Source: Dechloromonas sp. UBA6271
Lineage (GTDB): Bacteria; Pseudomonadota; Gammaproteobacteria; Burkholderiales; Rhodocyclaceae
Reading direction: 5' to 3'
Length of the DNA stretch: 64,000 nt
Assembly: GCA_002440665.1 (NCBI GenBank)
Contig: DJUX01000004.1
Coordinates: 1 to 64,000, forward strand
Below are positions 27,501 to 36,285 of this stretch, piece by piece. Position 1 is the stretch's first letter, and each line of letters starts with the position of its first letter. A program made the position numbers and the translations under genes. The notes below the pieces were generated by a model. It made no database searches and was not told the origin of the DNA. It saw nothing but the letters and a program-made list of their open reading frames with translations.

Positions 27501-28715
27501 ATGTTGCGCTCATTGAACCGCCCCGACATTCTGGTCGTCACCCTGGCCGCGGCCGGTATCCTGATGGTGACCATGGGCGCCCGCCAGTCGCTGGGGCTGT
27601 TTATCGCCCCGATCGGCGCGTCGACCGGACTTGGCATCGCCACCATCAGCCTGGCGCTGGCCATCGGACAATTCACCTGGGGCGCGATCCAGCCGGTCGC
27701 CGGCGCCGTCGCCGACCGTTTCGGGCCGCGCGCCGTGCTGGTCGGCGGCCTGGTGATCCTGGCGCTGGGCAGCGCCATCACGCCGTTCATGGGTTCCGGC
27801 TTCGGGCTGATCGTTTCGCTCGGCCTGCTGTCGGCCATGGGCTCGGGGGCCGGCAGCTTTTCCGTGCTGATCGGCGCGGCCGCCCAGCGCCTGCCGATCG
27901 AAGCGCGCGGCCCGGCCTCCGGGGTCATCAACGCCGGCGGCTCGTTTGGCCAGTTCGTCTTCGCACCGATCCTGCAAAAGCTGATCCAGACGATGGGCTG
28001 GATGGGTGCCATGTGGGCGATGGCCATCATGACGCTGGCCGCGCTGCCACTGATCGGCAAGTTGACGGGGCCGGTGGAAACCTCGGTCAAGCATGCCCAT
28101 CAGGACAGCGGGCTGCTCAAGTCGATCAACACGGCGATGAAGGATCGCAGCTACCTGCTGCTGCATGCCGGCTTTTTCACCTGCGGCTTCCATATCGCCT
28201 TCCTGGTGACCCACCTGCCGGGCGAGGTGAATCTGTGCGGGCTGCCGCCTTCGGTGGCCAGCTGGTCACTGGCCATCATCGGTCTGGCCAACATCTTCGG
28301 GAGTCTCTACGCCGGCTCGTGCATTTCCCGGTTTCGCAGCAAGTATGTGCTGGCGGCGATGTACGCCTCGCGCGCCGTGCTGATCGCTCTCTATCTGGTG
28401 ATGCCACGGACCGAATTGACTTTCTACCTGTTCGCGGCCGGGCTGGGCTTTACCTGGCTGGCGACCGTACCGCCGACGGCGGCCATCGTCGGCAAACTGT
28501 TCGGCATCCGCTATCTGGGAACGCTGTTCGGGCTGACCTTGCTGACCCATCAGATTGGCGGCTTTCTCGGCGCCTATCTGGGCGGCCTGGCCATCACCCG
28601 CTTCGGCGACTTCGGCTGGATGTGGTACGCCGACATGGCGCTCGCCGCGCTGGCAGCCCTCTTGAATCTGCCGATACGCGAAGCGCCGGTCGCGAGATCG
28701 CTGGCCCCCGCCTGA
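27501..28715 (+). CDS. MFS transporter
   Basis: A 404-residue major facilitator protein with about 12 helices. The cytoplasmic loop after helix 2 reads GAVADRFGPRAVLV, a variant of the MFS signature. The six-plus-six split is marked by a charged loop near residue 190-215. It lies divergent to a LysR gene and 34 bases before a hotdog thioesterase, so transport of a small carboxylic acid is plausible. The substrate is not identifiable from sequence. Confidence 0.85.
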   Translation: MLRSLNRPDILVVTLAAAGILMVTMGARQSLGLFIAPIGASTGLGIATISLALAIGQFTWGAIQPVAGAVADRFGPRAVLVGGLVILALGSAITPFMGSGFGLIVSLGLLSAMGSGAGSFSVLIGAAAQRLPIEARGPASGVINAGGSFGQFVFAPILQKLIQTMGWMGAMWAMAIMTLAALPLIGKLTGPVETSVKHAHQDSGLLKSINTAMKDRSYLLLHAGFFTCGFHIAFLVTHLPGEVNLCGLPPSVASWSLAIIGLANIFGSLYAGSCISRFRSKYVLAAMYASRAVLIALYLVMPRTELTFYLFAAGLGFTWLATVPPTAAIVGKLFGIRYLGTLFGLTLLTHQIGGFLGAYLGGLAITRFGDFGWMWYADMALAALAALLNLPIREAPVARSLAPA

Positions 28716-28749
28716 CGCGCAATCCCTCAATCACACAGGACAACAAGCC

Positions 28750-29181
28750 ATGAGCAAACTTCGCCCCGATGTTTCGATCGCTACCTTCAACGAACGCGGC
28801 AGCGAATATCTGCCCGGCTATCTGGGCATCGAGATCACCAGCCTGGCGCAGGATTCGCTGACCAGCCGGATGCCGGTCAGGAAACTGCACTTCGCGCCGA
28901 ACGACTTCCTGCATGCCGCCAGCGTCGTGGCGCTGGCCGACACCACCTGCGGCTATGCGACGCTGGCCCATCTGCCGGAGGGCGCGCAGTCATTCACCAC
29001 CATCGAACTGAAGAGCAATCACCTCGGCACGATCAGGGAGGGCAGCATTGCCTGCGTCGCCACGGCGCAGCATCTGGAGCGCAATACGCAGGTCTGGGAT
29101 GCGGTGGTGAGCGACGAAGCCAGTGGCCGGAAGATCGCGCTGTTCAGGTGCACCCAGATGATCTTGTGGCCGAAAAGCTAG
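28750..29181 (+). CDS. PaaI-family hotdog thioesterase
   Basis: A 143-residue hotdog-fold protein. The core is FLHAASVVALADTTCGYAT (Asn/His/Asp-type catalytic helix as in PaaI) followed by TIELKSNHLGTIREG. It hydrolyses acyl-CoA thioesters in the family. AGGA precedes the start. It is probably co-transcribed with the MFS gene. The substrate is unknown. Confidence 0.85.
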   Translation: MSKLRPDVSIATFNERGSEYLPGYLGIEITSLAQDSLTSRMPVRKLHFAPNDFLHAASVVALADTTCGYATLAHLPEGAQSFTTIELKSNHLGTIREGSIACVATAQHLERNTQVWDAVVSDEASGRKIALFRCTQMILWPKS

Positions 29182-29230
29182 GGTAACGCGGCCTCGCAAC
29201 CAAAGCACCCTGGGTGCATCAGCTGGCAAG

Positions 29231-29431
29231 TCAGGCCAGTTTGGGACTGGGCCCGTAGCCGTTTTCCGCGGACTGGCTGTCGAGGCAAAGCATAATGATG
29301 TTCACCACCGGAAAAAGCAGCCACCAGCCGCTTCGTCCGATGTCGTGCAATCGGCGAACGCCTACGGCAATACCCGGAATCATAACGACCAAGCTGACCA
29401 GGCAGATTACGTTGTTGCCTCTTGCACACCG
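29231..29431 (-). pseudogene. DUF805 membrane protein, 5'-truncated remnant
   Basis: On the minus strand, 66 codons read the C-terminal half of a DUF805 protein: VVMIPGIAVGVRRLHDIG, then GRSGWWLL, a hydrophobic helix, and the closing LDSQSAENGYGPSPK. The N-terminal helices and a start codon are missing. The frame begins directly after, and in phase with, the TGA of cysB. DUF805 proteins are usually near 120 residues, so about half is lost. It most likely decayed when cysB and its neighbours were placed here. An internal ATG could still yield a short peptide. Confidence 0.75.
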
Positions 29432-30370
29432 TCAACCATCATTGCCATTCTGCTGCTTTATTGCCGCCTTGATCGTTTCCTCGCCAACATCGGGACAGAC
29501 CTTTTCGATGAAGGCATGAACGTAGCTGCGCAGATAGGTACCGCGGCGCACCGCCAGACGGGTGGTGTTGGCCGGGAACAGCGACGGGACCGGGATCAGC
29601 GTCAGGCTGCGATCCTGTTCGGGGTCATAAGCCACCGAGGCCACGACACCGACGCCCAGGCCGAGGGCGACGTAGGTCTTGATCACGTCGGCATCGATTG
29701 CCGAAAGCACGATATCGGGCACGATGCCGGCTTCGGCAAAGGCCTTGTCGACGTGCGCCCGGCCGGTAAAGCCCTCGTGATAGGTGATGATCGGGTATTC
29801 GCTCAGGATATCTAGCGTAATTTCGCCAACACTTGTCAGCGGATGACCATGCGGCACGATGATCGCGTGATGCCAGGAATAGAAGGGGAAAGAAGCCAGT
29901 TCCGCCACCTTGTCGACGCTTTCTGTGGCGATTCCGACATCGGCCTGACCGGACACCAGCAGATCGGCGATTTCCCCTGGGCTGCCCTGCAGCAGCGTCA
30001 GGTGCACCTTGGGGTAGTCGCTCTTGAACCACTTGATGATCGCCGGCAAGGCGTAGCGCGCCTGTGTATGCGTCGTGGCGATAACAAAATGCCCGGTTTC
30101 GCGGCTGGCGAACTGGTCGGCGATGCGGCGCAGGTTCTGGGTGTCGAGCAGGATGCGCTCGACAACCTCGGCCAGTTCCTTGCCCGGTTCGGTCAGGCCC
30201 AGCAGGCGCTTGCCGCGCCGGATAAAAATCTCGATGCCGAGTTCATCCTCGAGATCCTTGATGTGCTTGCTGACGCCGGGCTGCGACGTATATAACGCGT
30301 TCGCCACCTCGGTCAGATTGAAGTCCTGGCGCACGGTTTCGCGCACGATGCGCAGCTGCTGGAAGTTCAT
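29432..30370 (-). CDS. cysB: CysB-type LysR regulator of sulfur assimilation
   Basis: A 312-residue LysR regulator of CysB/Cbl type: MNFQQLRIVRETVRQDFNLTE with YTSQPGVSKHIKDLE as the HTH. The effector domain contains TTHTQARYALP, which in CysB contacts sulfate or acetylserine. AAGGAGAG lies before the ATG. It is the last gene of cysTWA-cysB, separated by 23 bases from cysA. It should activate uptake and cysteine genes under sulfur limitation. CysB and Cbl cannot be separated by reading alone. Confidence 0.93.
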   Translation of the reverse strand: MNFQQLRIVRETVRQDFNLTEVANALYTSQPGVSKHIKDLEDELGIEIFIRRGKRLLGLTEPGKELAEVVERILLDTQNLRRIADQFASRETGHFVIATTHTQARYALPAIIKWFKSDYPKVHLTLLQGSPGEIADLLVSGQADVGIATESVDKVAELASFPFYSWHHAIIVPHGHPLTSVGEITLDILSEYPIITYHEGFTGRAHVDKAFAEAGIVPDIVLSAIDADVIKTYVALGLGVGVVASVAYDPEQDRSLTLIPVPSLFPANTTRLAVRRGTYLRSYVHAFIEKVCPDVGEETIKAAIKQQNGNDG

Positions 30371-30393
30371 TGCTCTCTCCTTTTTATATTGGG

Positions 30394-31461
30394 TCAGGCG
30401 GCAAGCCGCTCGCCCTGGAATACCCTGATCGTGCGCGGCCGCAGCGAGACGTTGTCGCCTTCGCGCAGGCCGAGGACGCTCAGGGCATCCCGCGAAATGG
30501 TCACCTCCACCAGTTCGCCGTCGAGACGCGCCAGTTCGACCTGGGCCGTCGGCCCTACCGAGATGACCCGCAGAATCCTGGCCGGCAAGCCGCCTTCCGG
30601 CGAATCCACCGGCAGCAGGTCGAATTCATGCGGCCGCACGAAGGCAATCGCCTGGTCCGTCACGTTGTGGTCGTGACCGACATGCAGCGCATGCTCGCCG
30701 ACATGCAGATGGGCCCCGTCGACGCGACCATGGAAGAGATTGACCGAACCCAGGAAGCTGGCGACGAACGGCGTCGCCGGGTTGTCGTAGACCTCCTCCG
30801 GGGTGCCGACCTGTTCGACCTTGCCCTTGTTGATGACCACCACGCGGTCGGAAACTTCGAGCGCCTCTTCCTGGTCGTGCGTGACGAAAACGCTGGTGAC
30901 GTGGATTTCGTCGTGCAACTGCCGCAGCCAGCGGCGCAATTCCTTGCGTACCTTGGCATCGAGCGCGCCGAACGGCTCGTCGAGCAGCAGCACTTTCGGT
31001 TCGACCGCCAGAGCACGAGCCAGGGCGATGCGCTGACGCTGGCCGCCGGAGAGTTGCGATGGATAGCGGTCGGCCAGCCAGCCGAGCTGCACCAGGTCGA
31101 GCAGGCGCGTCACACGTTTTCTGATCTCAGCCTCGGCCGGGCGGAATTTTTTCGGGCGGACGCGCAGGCCGAAGGCGACATTGTCGAACACCGTCATGTG
31201 GCGGAACAGCGCGTAATGCTGAAAGACGAAGCCGACCTGGCGCTCGCGCACGTGGCGGTCGGAGGCGTCCTCGCCGTCGAGCAGGATCCTGCCACTGTCG
31301 GCATATTCGAGGCCGGCGATGATGCGCAGCAGGGTGGTCTTGCCACAACCGGAGGGGCCGAGCAGCGCGACCAGTTGGCCGGAGGGAATGTCGAGCGAAA
31401 CATTGTCGAGGGCGCGGAAGGCGCCGAACTGCTTGTTGATGTCGGTGACGTGGATACTCAT
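30394..31461 (-). CDS. cysA: Sulfate/thiosulfate ABC transporter ATPase
   Basis: A 355-residue ATPase. Walker A GPSGCGKTT, the signature LSGGQRQRIALARAL, Walker B VLLLDEPFGALD and the switch His in VTHDQEEAL are present. The C-terminal TOBE-like domain (about 240-355) is of the CysA type. It lies two bases after cysW and 23 before cysB. It powers import through CysT and CysW with Sbp. Confidence 0.96.
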   Translation of the reverse strand: MSIHVTDINKQFGAFRALDNVSLDIPSGQLVALLGPSGCGKTTLLRIIAGLEYADSGRILLDGEDASDRHVRERQVGFVFQHYALFRHMTVFDNVAFGLRVRPKKFRPAEAEIRKRVTRLLDLVQLGWLADRYPSQLSGGQRQRIALARALAVEPKVLLLDEPFGALDAKVRKELRRWLRQLHDEIHVTSVFVTHDQEEALEVSDRVVVINKGKVEQVGTPEEVYDNPATPFVASFLGSVNLFHGRVDGAHLHVGEHALHVGHDHNVTDQAIAFVRPHEFDLLPVDSPEGGLPARILRVISVGPTAQVELARLDGELVEVTISRDALSVLGLREGDNVSLRPRTIRVFQGERLAA

Positions 31462-31463
31462 GA

Positions 31464-32357
31464 TTAGCTCTCCGAAGGTTTCTGCGATTCGCTGATCTGC
31501 TTGCGGGTCTGCCGCTCGACCAGGGTTTTCAGGCCCAGCGTGACGATGGCGAGCAGCGCCAGCAGGGAAGCCACGGCAAAGGCGGCGGCGTAGTTGTATT
31601 CGTTGTAGAGAATTTCGACGTGCAGCGGCATGGTGTTGGTCAGGCCGCGGATATGGCCGGAAACCACCGACACCGCGCCGAACTCGCCCATGGCGCGGGC
31701 ATTACAGAGAATCACGCCGTAGAGCAGGCCCCATTTGATGTTGGGCAGCGTCGTATGCCAGAACACCTGCCAGCCGGAAGCGCCGAGCACCACCGCCGCC
31801 TCTTCCTCCTCGGCGCCCTGGGCTTCCATCAGCGGAATCAGTTCGCGGGCAACGAAGGGAAAGGTCACGAAAATGGTGGCCAGCACGATGCCCGGCACGG
31901 CGAACAGGATCTTGATGTCGTGCTCGGCCAGCCAAGGGCCGAACCAGCCCTGGGCGCCGAAGATCAGCACGTAGATGAGGCCGGAGACGACCGGCGAGAT
32001 CGAGAACGGCAGATCGATCAGGGTGATCAGGAAACGCTTGCCGGGAAACTCGAACTTGGCGATCGCCCATGCCGCCGAGACGCCGAACACCACGTTCAGC
32101 GGCACCGCAATTGCCGCAGTAATGAGCGTCAACTTGATCGCCGCCAGGGCGTCGTGACTGGTCAGCGCTGAAAGATAGACGCCCCAGCCCTTGCTCAAGG
32201 CCTGCACGAAAACCGTTCCCAGCGGAAACAGCAGAAAGATGACGAAGAAAGTCAGGGCGACGGTGATCAGCGTCACCTTGATCCAGGCCGGCTCGCTTGT
32301 GCTGGGGGTTTCGTAGCGCGCCAGCGCGCCGGGTTGCAATGCGATGCTCGCGCTCAT
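31464..32357 (-). CDS. cysW: Sulfate ABC transporter permease CysW
   Basis: A 297-residue inner-membrane permease with six helices. The cytoplasmic EAA loop reads EEEEAAVVLGASGWQVFWHT. It pairs with CysT to form the channel. Order and spacing with cysT and cysA (one or two bases) indicate one operon. Confidence 0.95.
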   Translation of the reverse strand: MSASIALQPGALARYETPSTSEPAWIKVTLITVALTFFVIFLLFPLGTVFVQALSKGWGVYLSALTSHDALAAIKLTLITAAIAVPLNVVFGVSAAWAIAKFEFPGKRFLITLIDLPFSISPVVSGLIYVLIFGAQGWFGPWLAEHDIKILFAVPGIVLATIFVTFPFVARELIPLMEAQGAEEEEAAVVLGASGWQVFWHTTLPNIKWGLLYGVILCNARAMGEFGAVSVVSGHIRGLTNTMPLHVEILYNEYNYAAAFAVASLLALLAIVTLGLKTLVERQTRKQISESQKPSES

Positions 32358-32358
32358 G

Positions 32359-33195
32359 TCAGGCTCCCTTGGTGTAACGGCCCTGCATCCAGCCCTGCAG
32401 CCCGTTGATGACGAGCAGGAGGATGAAGGAAATGAGCAGCATGACCGAGGCGATGGCGGTCGCCCCGCGGTAGTCGTACTGTTCCAGCTTGGTGATGATC
32501 ATCAGCGGCGTGATTTCCGAAACCATCGGCATGTTGCCGGCGATGAAGATGACCGAGCCGTATTCCCCCACGGCGCGGGCGAAAGCCATCGCGAAGCCGG
32601 TCAGCAGCGCCGGCGTCACGTGCGGCAGAATGATCTTCAGGAAAGTCTGCCAGCGCGAGGCGCCGAGGCCGGCGGCGGCTTCCTCGACATCCTTTTCGAG
32701 GTCGGCCAGCACCGGCTGCACCGTGCGCACGACGAACGGCAGGCCGATGAAGATCAGCGCGATCAGCACCCCGTTCGGGTTGTAGGCGATCTCGATGCCC
32801 CAAGGCGCCAGCAGGCTGCCGATCGGGCCGTTCGGCGCGTAGATGGTGGCCAGCGCGATACCGGCGACTGCGGTCGGCAGCGCGAACGGCAGATCGACCA
32901 GGGCATCGACCAGCCCCTTGCCGGGAAAGCGGTAACGCACCAGAACCCAGGCGAAAATGAGCCCGAAAACGACGTTGACCGCAGCAGCCAGCAACGAAGC
33001 GCCAAAAGTGAGCTTATAAGTGGCGACCACGCGCGGCTCGGTGACCGCTGACCAGAAGGCTTCCCAGCCCATGCCGACCGTGTTCGTCACCACCGCCGAC
33101 AGCGGAATCAGGACGATCAGGGTCAGATAGAAGAGCGTGTACCCGAGCGACAGGCGAAAGCCGGGCAACGGACTGAAATTTTTGAAACTTGCCAT
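32359..33195 (-). CDS. cysT: Sulfate ABC transporter permease CysT (CysU)
   Basis: A 278-residue six-helix permease with EAA loop VEEAAAGLGASRWQTFLKI. The start at 33195 is preferred because AGGG lies about nine bases upstream; an ATG two codons earlier has no room for one. It is the first gene of cysTWA-cysB. The upstream sbp gene is separated by a terminator, so binding protein and permease genes may be expressed at different levels. Confidence 0.94.
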   Translation of the reverse strand: MASFKNFSPLPGFRLSLGYTLFYLTLIVLIPLSAVVTNTVGMGWEAFWSAVTEPRVVATYKLTFGASLLAAAVNVVFGLIFAWVLVRYRFPGKGLVDALVDLPFALPTAVAGIALATIYAPNGPIGSLLAPWGIEIAYNPNGVLIALIFIGLPFVVRTVQPVLADLEKDVEEAAAGLGASRWQTFLKIILPHVTPALLTGFAMAFARAVGEYGSVIFIAGNMPMVSEITPLMIITKLEQYDYRGATAIASVMLLISFILLLVINGLQGWMQGRYTKGA

Positions 33196-33239
33196 AACCA
33201 TTTCCCTGTTGAAAATTTGCGGCGCATCGGCGCTGCTTG

Positions 33240-33330
33240 CTGCATCGCAGCATTCGATGTCCCAAGTGTATGGACGCCGGTTTATAAGTAGAAATACTTA
33301 AATTGAAATAGTTAATACAAAAAATATATA
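33240..33330 (-). promoter_or_regulatory. AT-rich cysT promoter region, candidate CysB target
   Basis: About 60 bases that are almost pure A/T contrast with the GC-rich surroundings. They contain the dyad TAAGTA-GAAA-TACTTA (33285-33300). CysB-type activators bind AT-rich DNA just upstream of weak promoters, so this is the likely control region of cysTWA-cysB. The exact site is inferred. Confidence 0.5.
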
Positions 33331-33365
33331 TAAAAAGGGCGAAGGGCTTTCGCCGCTTCGCCCTT
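33331..33365 (-). terminator. Intrinsic terminator of sbp
   Basis: The stem AAGGGCGAAG/CTTCGCCCTT (33335-33344 with 33356-33365) has a self-complementary loop. The A-run on the plus strand gives U residues for minus-strand transcripts leaving sbp. Confidence 0.8.
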
Positions 33366-33382
33366 GCTGCTTTCAGGGCTGC

Positions 33383-34390
33383 TTACTTCTTGCCGGACGG
33401 GATGTAGATCTGATCGAAAACGCCGCCGTCCGAGAAGTGCACCTTCTGCGCATTGCGCCAGCCGCCGAAGGACTTGTCGATGGTCACGAGCCTGACCTTG
33501 GCGAACTGCTTGGCGTACTTCGCGGCGACCTTGGCGTCCTGCGGCCGGTAGAAGTTCCTGGCGGCGATTTCCTGGCCTTCCGGCGAATACAGGTATTCGA
33601 GGTAGGCCTGTGCCACCTTGCGCGTGCCGCGCTTGTCGACCGTCTTGTCGACGACGCTGACCGGCGGTTCGGCGAGGATGGACAGCGACGGCGTAACGAT
33701 CTCGAACTTGTCGCCGAGTTCCTTGAGCGACAGGTAGGCTTCGTTTTCCCAGGCCAGCAGCACATCGCCGATGCCGCGCTCGACGAAGGTCGTCGTCGAA
33801 CCGCGGGCACCTGAATCAAGTACCTTGACGTTCCTGAAAACCTGGCCGACGAACTCCTTGGCCTTGGCTTCGTTGCCACCCGGCTGTTCCAGCGCGTAGG
33901 CCCAGGCCGCCAGATAATTCCAGCGGGCGCCGCCAGAGGTCTTCGGATTCGGCGTGACGATCGCAACGTCCGGTTTCACCAGGTCGTTCCAGTCCTTGAT
34001 GCCCTTGGGGTTGCCCTTGCGGACCAGGAAGACGATGGTCGAGGTATAGGGCGAGGCGTTGTGCGGCAGGCGTTTTTGCCAATCGGCCGGAATCAGGGCC
34101 TTGTCGGAAATCGCATCGATGTCGTAAGCCAGGGCCAGCGTCACCACATCGGCATCGAGGCCGTCGATGACGGCGCGCGCCTGCTTGCCGGAGCCACCAT
34201 GCGACTGATTGATGGTGACGTTGTCGCCAGCCTTGGTCTTCCAGTACTTGGCGAAAGCCGCGTTGTAGTCCTGGTAGAGTTCGCGCGTCGGATCATACGA
34301 GACGTTGAGCAGGGTGACGTCTGCCGCCAGCGCATTGCCGGCGAGCACGGAAGCAGCGAGCAGTCCGGCAATGATGGTTTTGAATTTCAT
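33383..34390 (-). CDS. sbp: Periplasmic sulfate-binding protein
   Basis: A 335-residue exported protein. The signal peptide ends at NALAA, followed by DVTLLNVSYDPTRELYQDYN. Other family blocks are SHGGSGKQARAVIDGL and NPKTSGGARWNYLAAW, which line the sulfate pocket. GGAG sits six bases before the ATG; an upstream in-frame ATG lacks a signal sequence and is rejected. It delivers sulfate or thiosulfate to CysTWA. It lies upstream of the permease operon but ends at its own terminator. Confidence 0.95.
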   Translation of the reverse strand: MKFKTIIAGLLAASVLAGNALAADVTLLNVSYDPTRELYQDYNAAFAKYWKTKAGDNVTINQSHGGSGKQARAVIDGLDADVVTLALAYDIDAISDKALIPADWQKRLPHNASPYTSTIVFLVRKGNPKGIKDWNDLVKPDVAIVTPNPKTSGGARWNYLAAWAYALEQPGGNEAKAKEFVGQVFRNVKVLDSGARGSTTTFVERGIGDVLLAWENEAYLSLKELGDKFEIVTPSLSILAEPPVSVVDKTVDKRGTRKVAQAYLEYLYSPEGQEIAARNFYRPQDAKVAAKYAKQFAKVRLVTIDKSFGGWRNAQKVHFSDGGVFDQIYIPSGKK

Positions 34391-34462
34391 GGTGACTCCG
34401 TTGTGTTGAGGTGAAGCGGAGTCTAGGAAGAGCGGGCTGGCGGCAAAACTAATCATTATTCA

Positions 34463-34510
34463 TTTGCTTATACGCCGATCGGCAAATAGCTTTTGCCGGG
34501 CGCTTATAAG
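34463..34510. promoter_or_regulatory. Candidate sulfur-regulator boxes before sbp
   Basis: Two elements containing GCTTATA (TTTGCTTATAC and CGCTTATAAG) lie 38 bases apart upstream of sbp. The same GCTTAT/ATAAGC word occurs before the encapsulin gene, the DUF2325 gene and metY. CysB-type binding is inferred only. Confidence 0.35.
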
Positions 34511-34514
34511 ACCG

Positions 34515-34871
34515 CTAACCGCCGACGTCTTCCCCCGCCTGCTGTATCGAATAGCCGTGGGTGCGCAGCAGGCGGACGGCCTGCTCGATGTTCCGGCGGG
34601 TTCTGCCCGGCAGCTGTTGTTCGCCGGCGGCCGCTTCCGGCGGTTTCAGTTCGTAGCCGCAACTCTGCAGCCAGGCGCCGATCGCCTGCAGGCCTTTCTG
34701 GCCGATGCCCTCGGCCTGCTGCAGGCGGCGATAGCCGAGCGCGGCGACTTCGGCCGGGGCAAATTCGGGCCGGTCGAACACCTTGCGCAAGGCGTTGCGC
34801 TGCAGTGTCGGCAAGCGGTTCATGGCGCCCGCTGCGGCGCCGTCTGGACAGTCACTCGAATCGTCGACCAT
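34515..34871 (-). CDS. Small hypothetical protein with HhH-like segment
   Basis: A 118-residue acidic to neutral protein. The middle (VAALGYRRLQQAEGIGQKGLQAIGAWLQ) resembles a helix-hairpin-helix or an RNA polymerase alpha C-terminal fold. The end is mostly helical with TRRNIEQAVRLLRTHGY, which is the style of some DNA-binding tails. The start MVDDSSD has GGAAA upstream. It is convergent with nothing and lies between the sbp control region and a hydrolase. I do not recognise a named family. Confidence 0.55.
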   Translation of the reverse strand: MVDDSSDCPDGAAAGAMNRLPTLQRNALRKVFDRPEFAPAEVAALGYRRLQQAEGIGQKGLQAIGAWLQSCGYELKPPEAAAGEQQLPGRTRRNIEQAVRLLRTHGYSIQQAGEDVGG

Positions 34872-35147
34872 GGGGAAATTTCCGGCGCCGGAGGGTTATA
34901 CAGGAAAGACATGGACGCCAAGCTTAGAACCGCAGCTCGAGGCTCCAAACGACAATTTATTGATATTCATATGCCGAACAATCGAGTTCGCTGGCACCGG
35001 CAGCCTGCGCCATCCTTCTTTGCTTATGCAAAAAACATCGTTGGTTCACCGCCCGCCCTCCGGCACATTCGGGGATGAATACAACGACTGCCGGCTTGAG
35101 TTTTCGCACACCGTTACCCATGCCCGGGCGAATCAAAAGGAGTAGCC

Positions 35148-35675
35148 ATGGATAAGGTGCTGATCGTTCCCGGCCTGCGCAACAGCGGCCCGGCGCACTG
35201 GCAGAGCTGGTTTGAAAGCGTGCTGCCGGATACACGCCGCGTCGAGCAGGCCGATTGGGAACGCCCCTGTCTGAGCGACTGGGCGGCCCGCGTGCGCGAG
35301 GAAATCGATGCGCTCGACGAGCCGCTGTGGCTGGTCGCCCACAGCTTCGGCTGCCTGGCGACGGTAACCGCCGGACTGGTGCGCGGTGAGCGGATTCGCG
35401 GCGCCCTGCTGGTGGCCCCTGCCGACCCGGCGCGCTTCGGCGAGCCGGCCGTCCTGCTTGAAGAGAAGTTGCCCTTCCCCAGCCTGGTCGTCGCCAGCGA
35501 GAACGATCCATGGGTCGACGCCCGTGTCGCCGAACACTGGGCCGGCCAGTGGGGCAGTGGCTTCGTCAGCGTCGGCGCGGCCGGCCACATCAACGTCGAC
35601 TCCGGACACGGGCCGTGGCCGGAAGGTCTGGCGCTGTTCGAGCAACTGCGCGCCAGCACGACGGCGCCCGGTTAG
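35148..35675 (+). CDS. RBBP9/YdeN-family alpha/beta hydrolase
   Basis: A 175-residue serine hydrolase. The first strand is VLIVPGLRNSGPAHWQSWFE, the hallmark of this family. The nucleophile is in AHSFGC (His replaces the first Gly of GxSxG), the acid is in SENDPWV and the catalytic His is in GHINVDSG. AAGGAG precedes the ATG. The natural substrate is unknown. It lies near sulfur genes without an obvious link. Confidence 0.88.
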   Translation: MDKVLIVPGLRNSGPAHWQSWFESVLPDTRRVEQADWERPCLSDWAARVREEIDALDEPLWLVAHSFGCLATVTAGLVRGERIRGALLVAPADPARFGEPAVLLEEKLPFPSLVVASENDPWVDARVAEHWAGQWGSGFVSVGAAGHINVDSGHGPWPEGLALFEQLRASTTAPG

Positions 35676-35804
35676 ATGGAATTCATATAAGCAACTGGAT
35701 ATTCATTCTTTTGCGGGAACGAAGACAGTCGATACACTGTATGCATCGATAACCCGGCCTGAAAGCCCCGCTTCCCCAAAGCGCAAATTTGCCCTTTTTG
35801 CGGC

Positions 35805-35815
35805 GTCGACCGCAA
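35805..35815. repeat. Dispersed GTCGAC intergenic repeat, copy 3
   Basis: GTCGACCGCAACA is preceded by TTTGCCCTTTTTGCGGC, the GCC-plus-T-run arrangement seen in other copies. It lies between the hydrolase and the ArsR-type gene. Confidence 0.6.
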
Positions 35816-35850
35816 CAGGTCACTACTGCCGCGGTGGCGCGACGAACAGC

Positions 35851-36144
35851 ATGCGAACCCACTGGAGCGACACCGAAATCGCACCGACCGCCGAGGGCAT
35901 CAAGGCGATCGCCCATCCCCTGCGCCTGGGCATCATCTGTCTGCTGGCCGAGGGCGAACTGTCGGTCGGCGAAATCTGCCAGGCGCTGGGCACCTCGCAG
36001 CCGAACATCTCGCACCACCTGACCCGCCTCAGCGACCGCCGGCTGCTGACCTCCCGCAAGGATGCCAACCGCGTCCTCTACGCGCTAGCCGACGCCCGGC
36101 TCACCGAGGTCATCCTGCTGCTGCGGCAGGTCTACTGCCCGTGA
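35851..36144 (+). CDS. ArsR-family helix-turn-helix regulator
   Basis: A 97-residue winged-helix protein. KAIAHPLRLGIICLLAEGELSVGEICQALG leads into SQPNISHHLTRLSDRRLL, the recognition helix region. This subgroup (BigR/SqrR-like among others) often responds to reactive sulfur or metals. Only one Cys (I-I-C) lies in the second helix and one at the C-terminus (VYCP), so a two-Cys sulfur sensor is possible but not shown. The ribosome site is weak. The first ATG after the repeat is used. Confidence 0.8.
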   Translation: MRTHWSDTEIAPTAEGIKAIAHPLRLGIICLLAEGELSVGEICQALGTSQPNISHHLTRLSDRRLLTSRKDANRVLYALADARLTEVILLLRQVYCP

Positions 36145-36285
36145 CTGGCTCAGATCGACCCGAAACTGCCCGTCAGCAACCGCTAATTCAGACGTTCAAC
36201 GTAGAGCTACCGGCACTGCGCGGCCGTATCGCGCTTCATCCAGCGACCGAAGGTATCAAGGTAGAGCGCCATGTTAGATCCCAAT

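Noticed and set aside
36207..36284. A 21-codon minus-strand frame after the HEPN-like gene (MALYLDTFGRWMKRDT...)
   Set aside because: It is short, has a weak ribosome site and no recognisable relatives; possibly a gene remnant, but not supportable.
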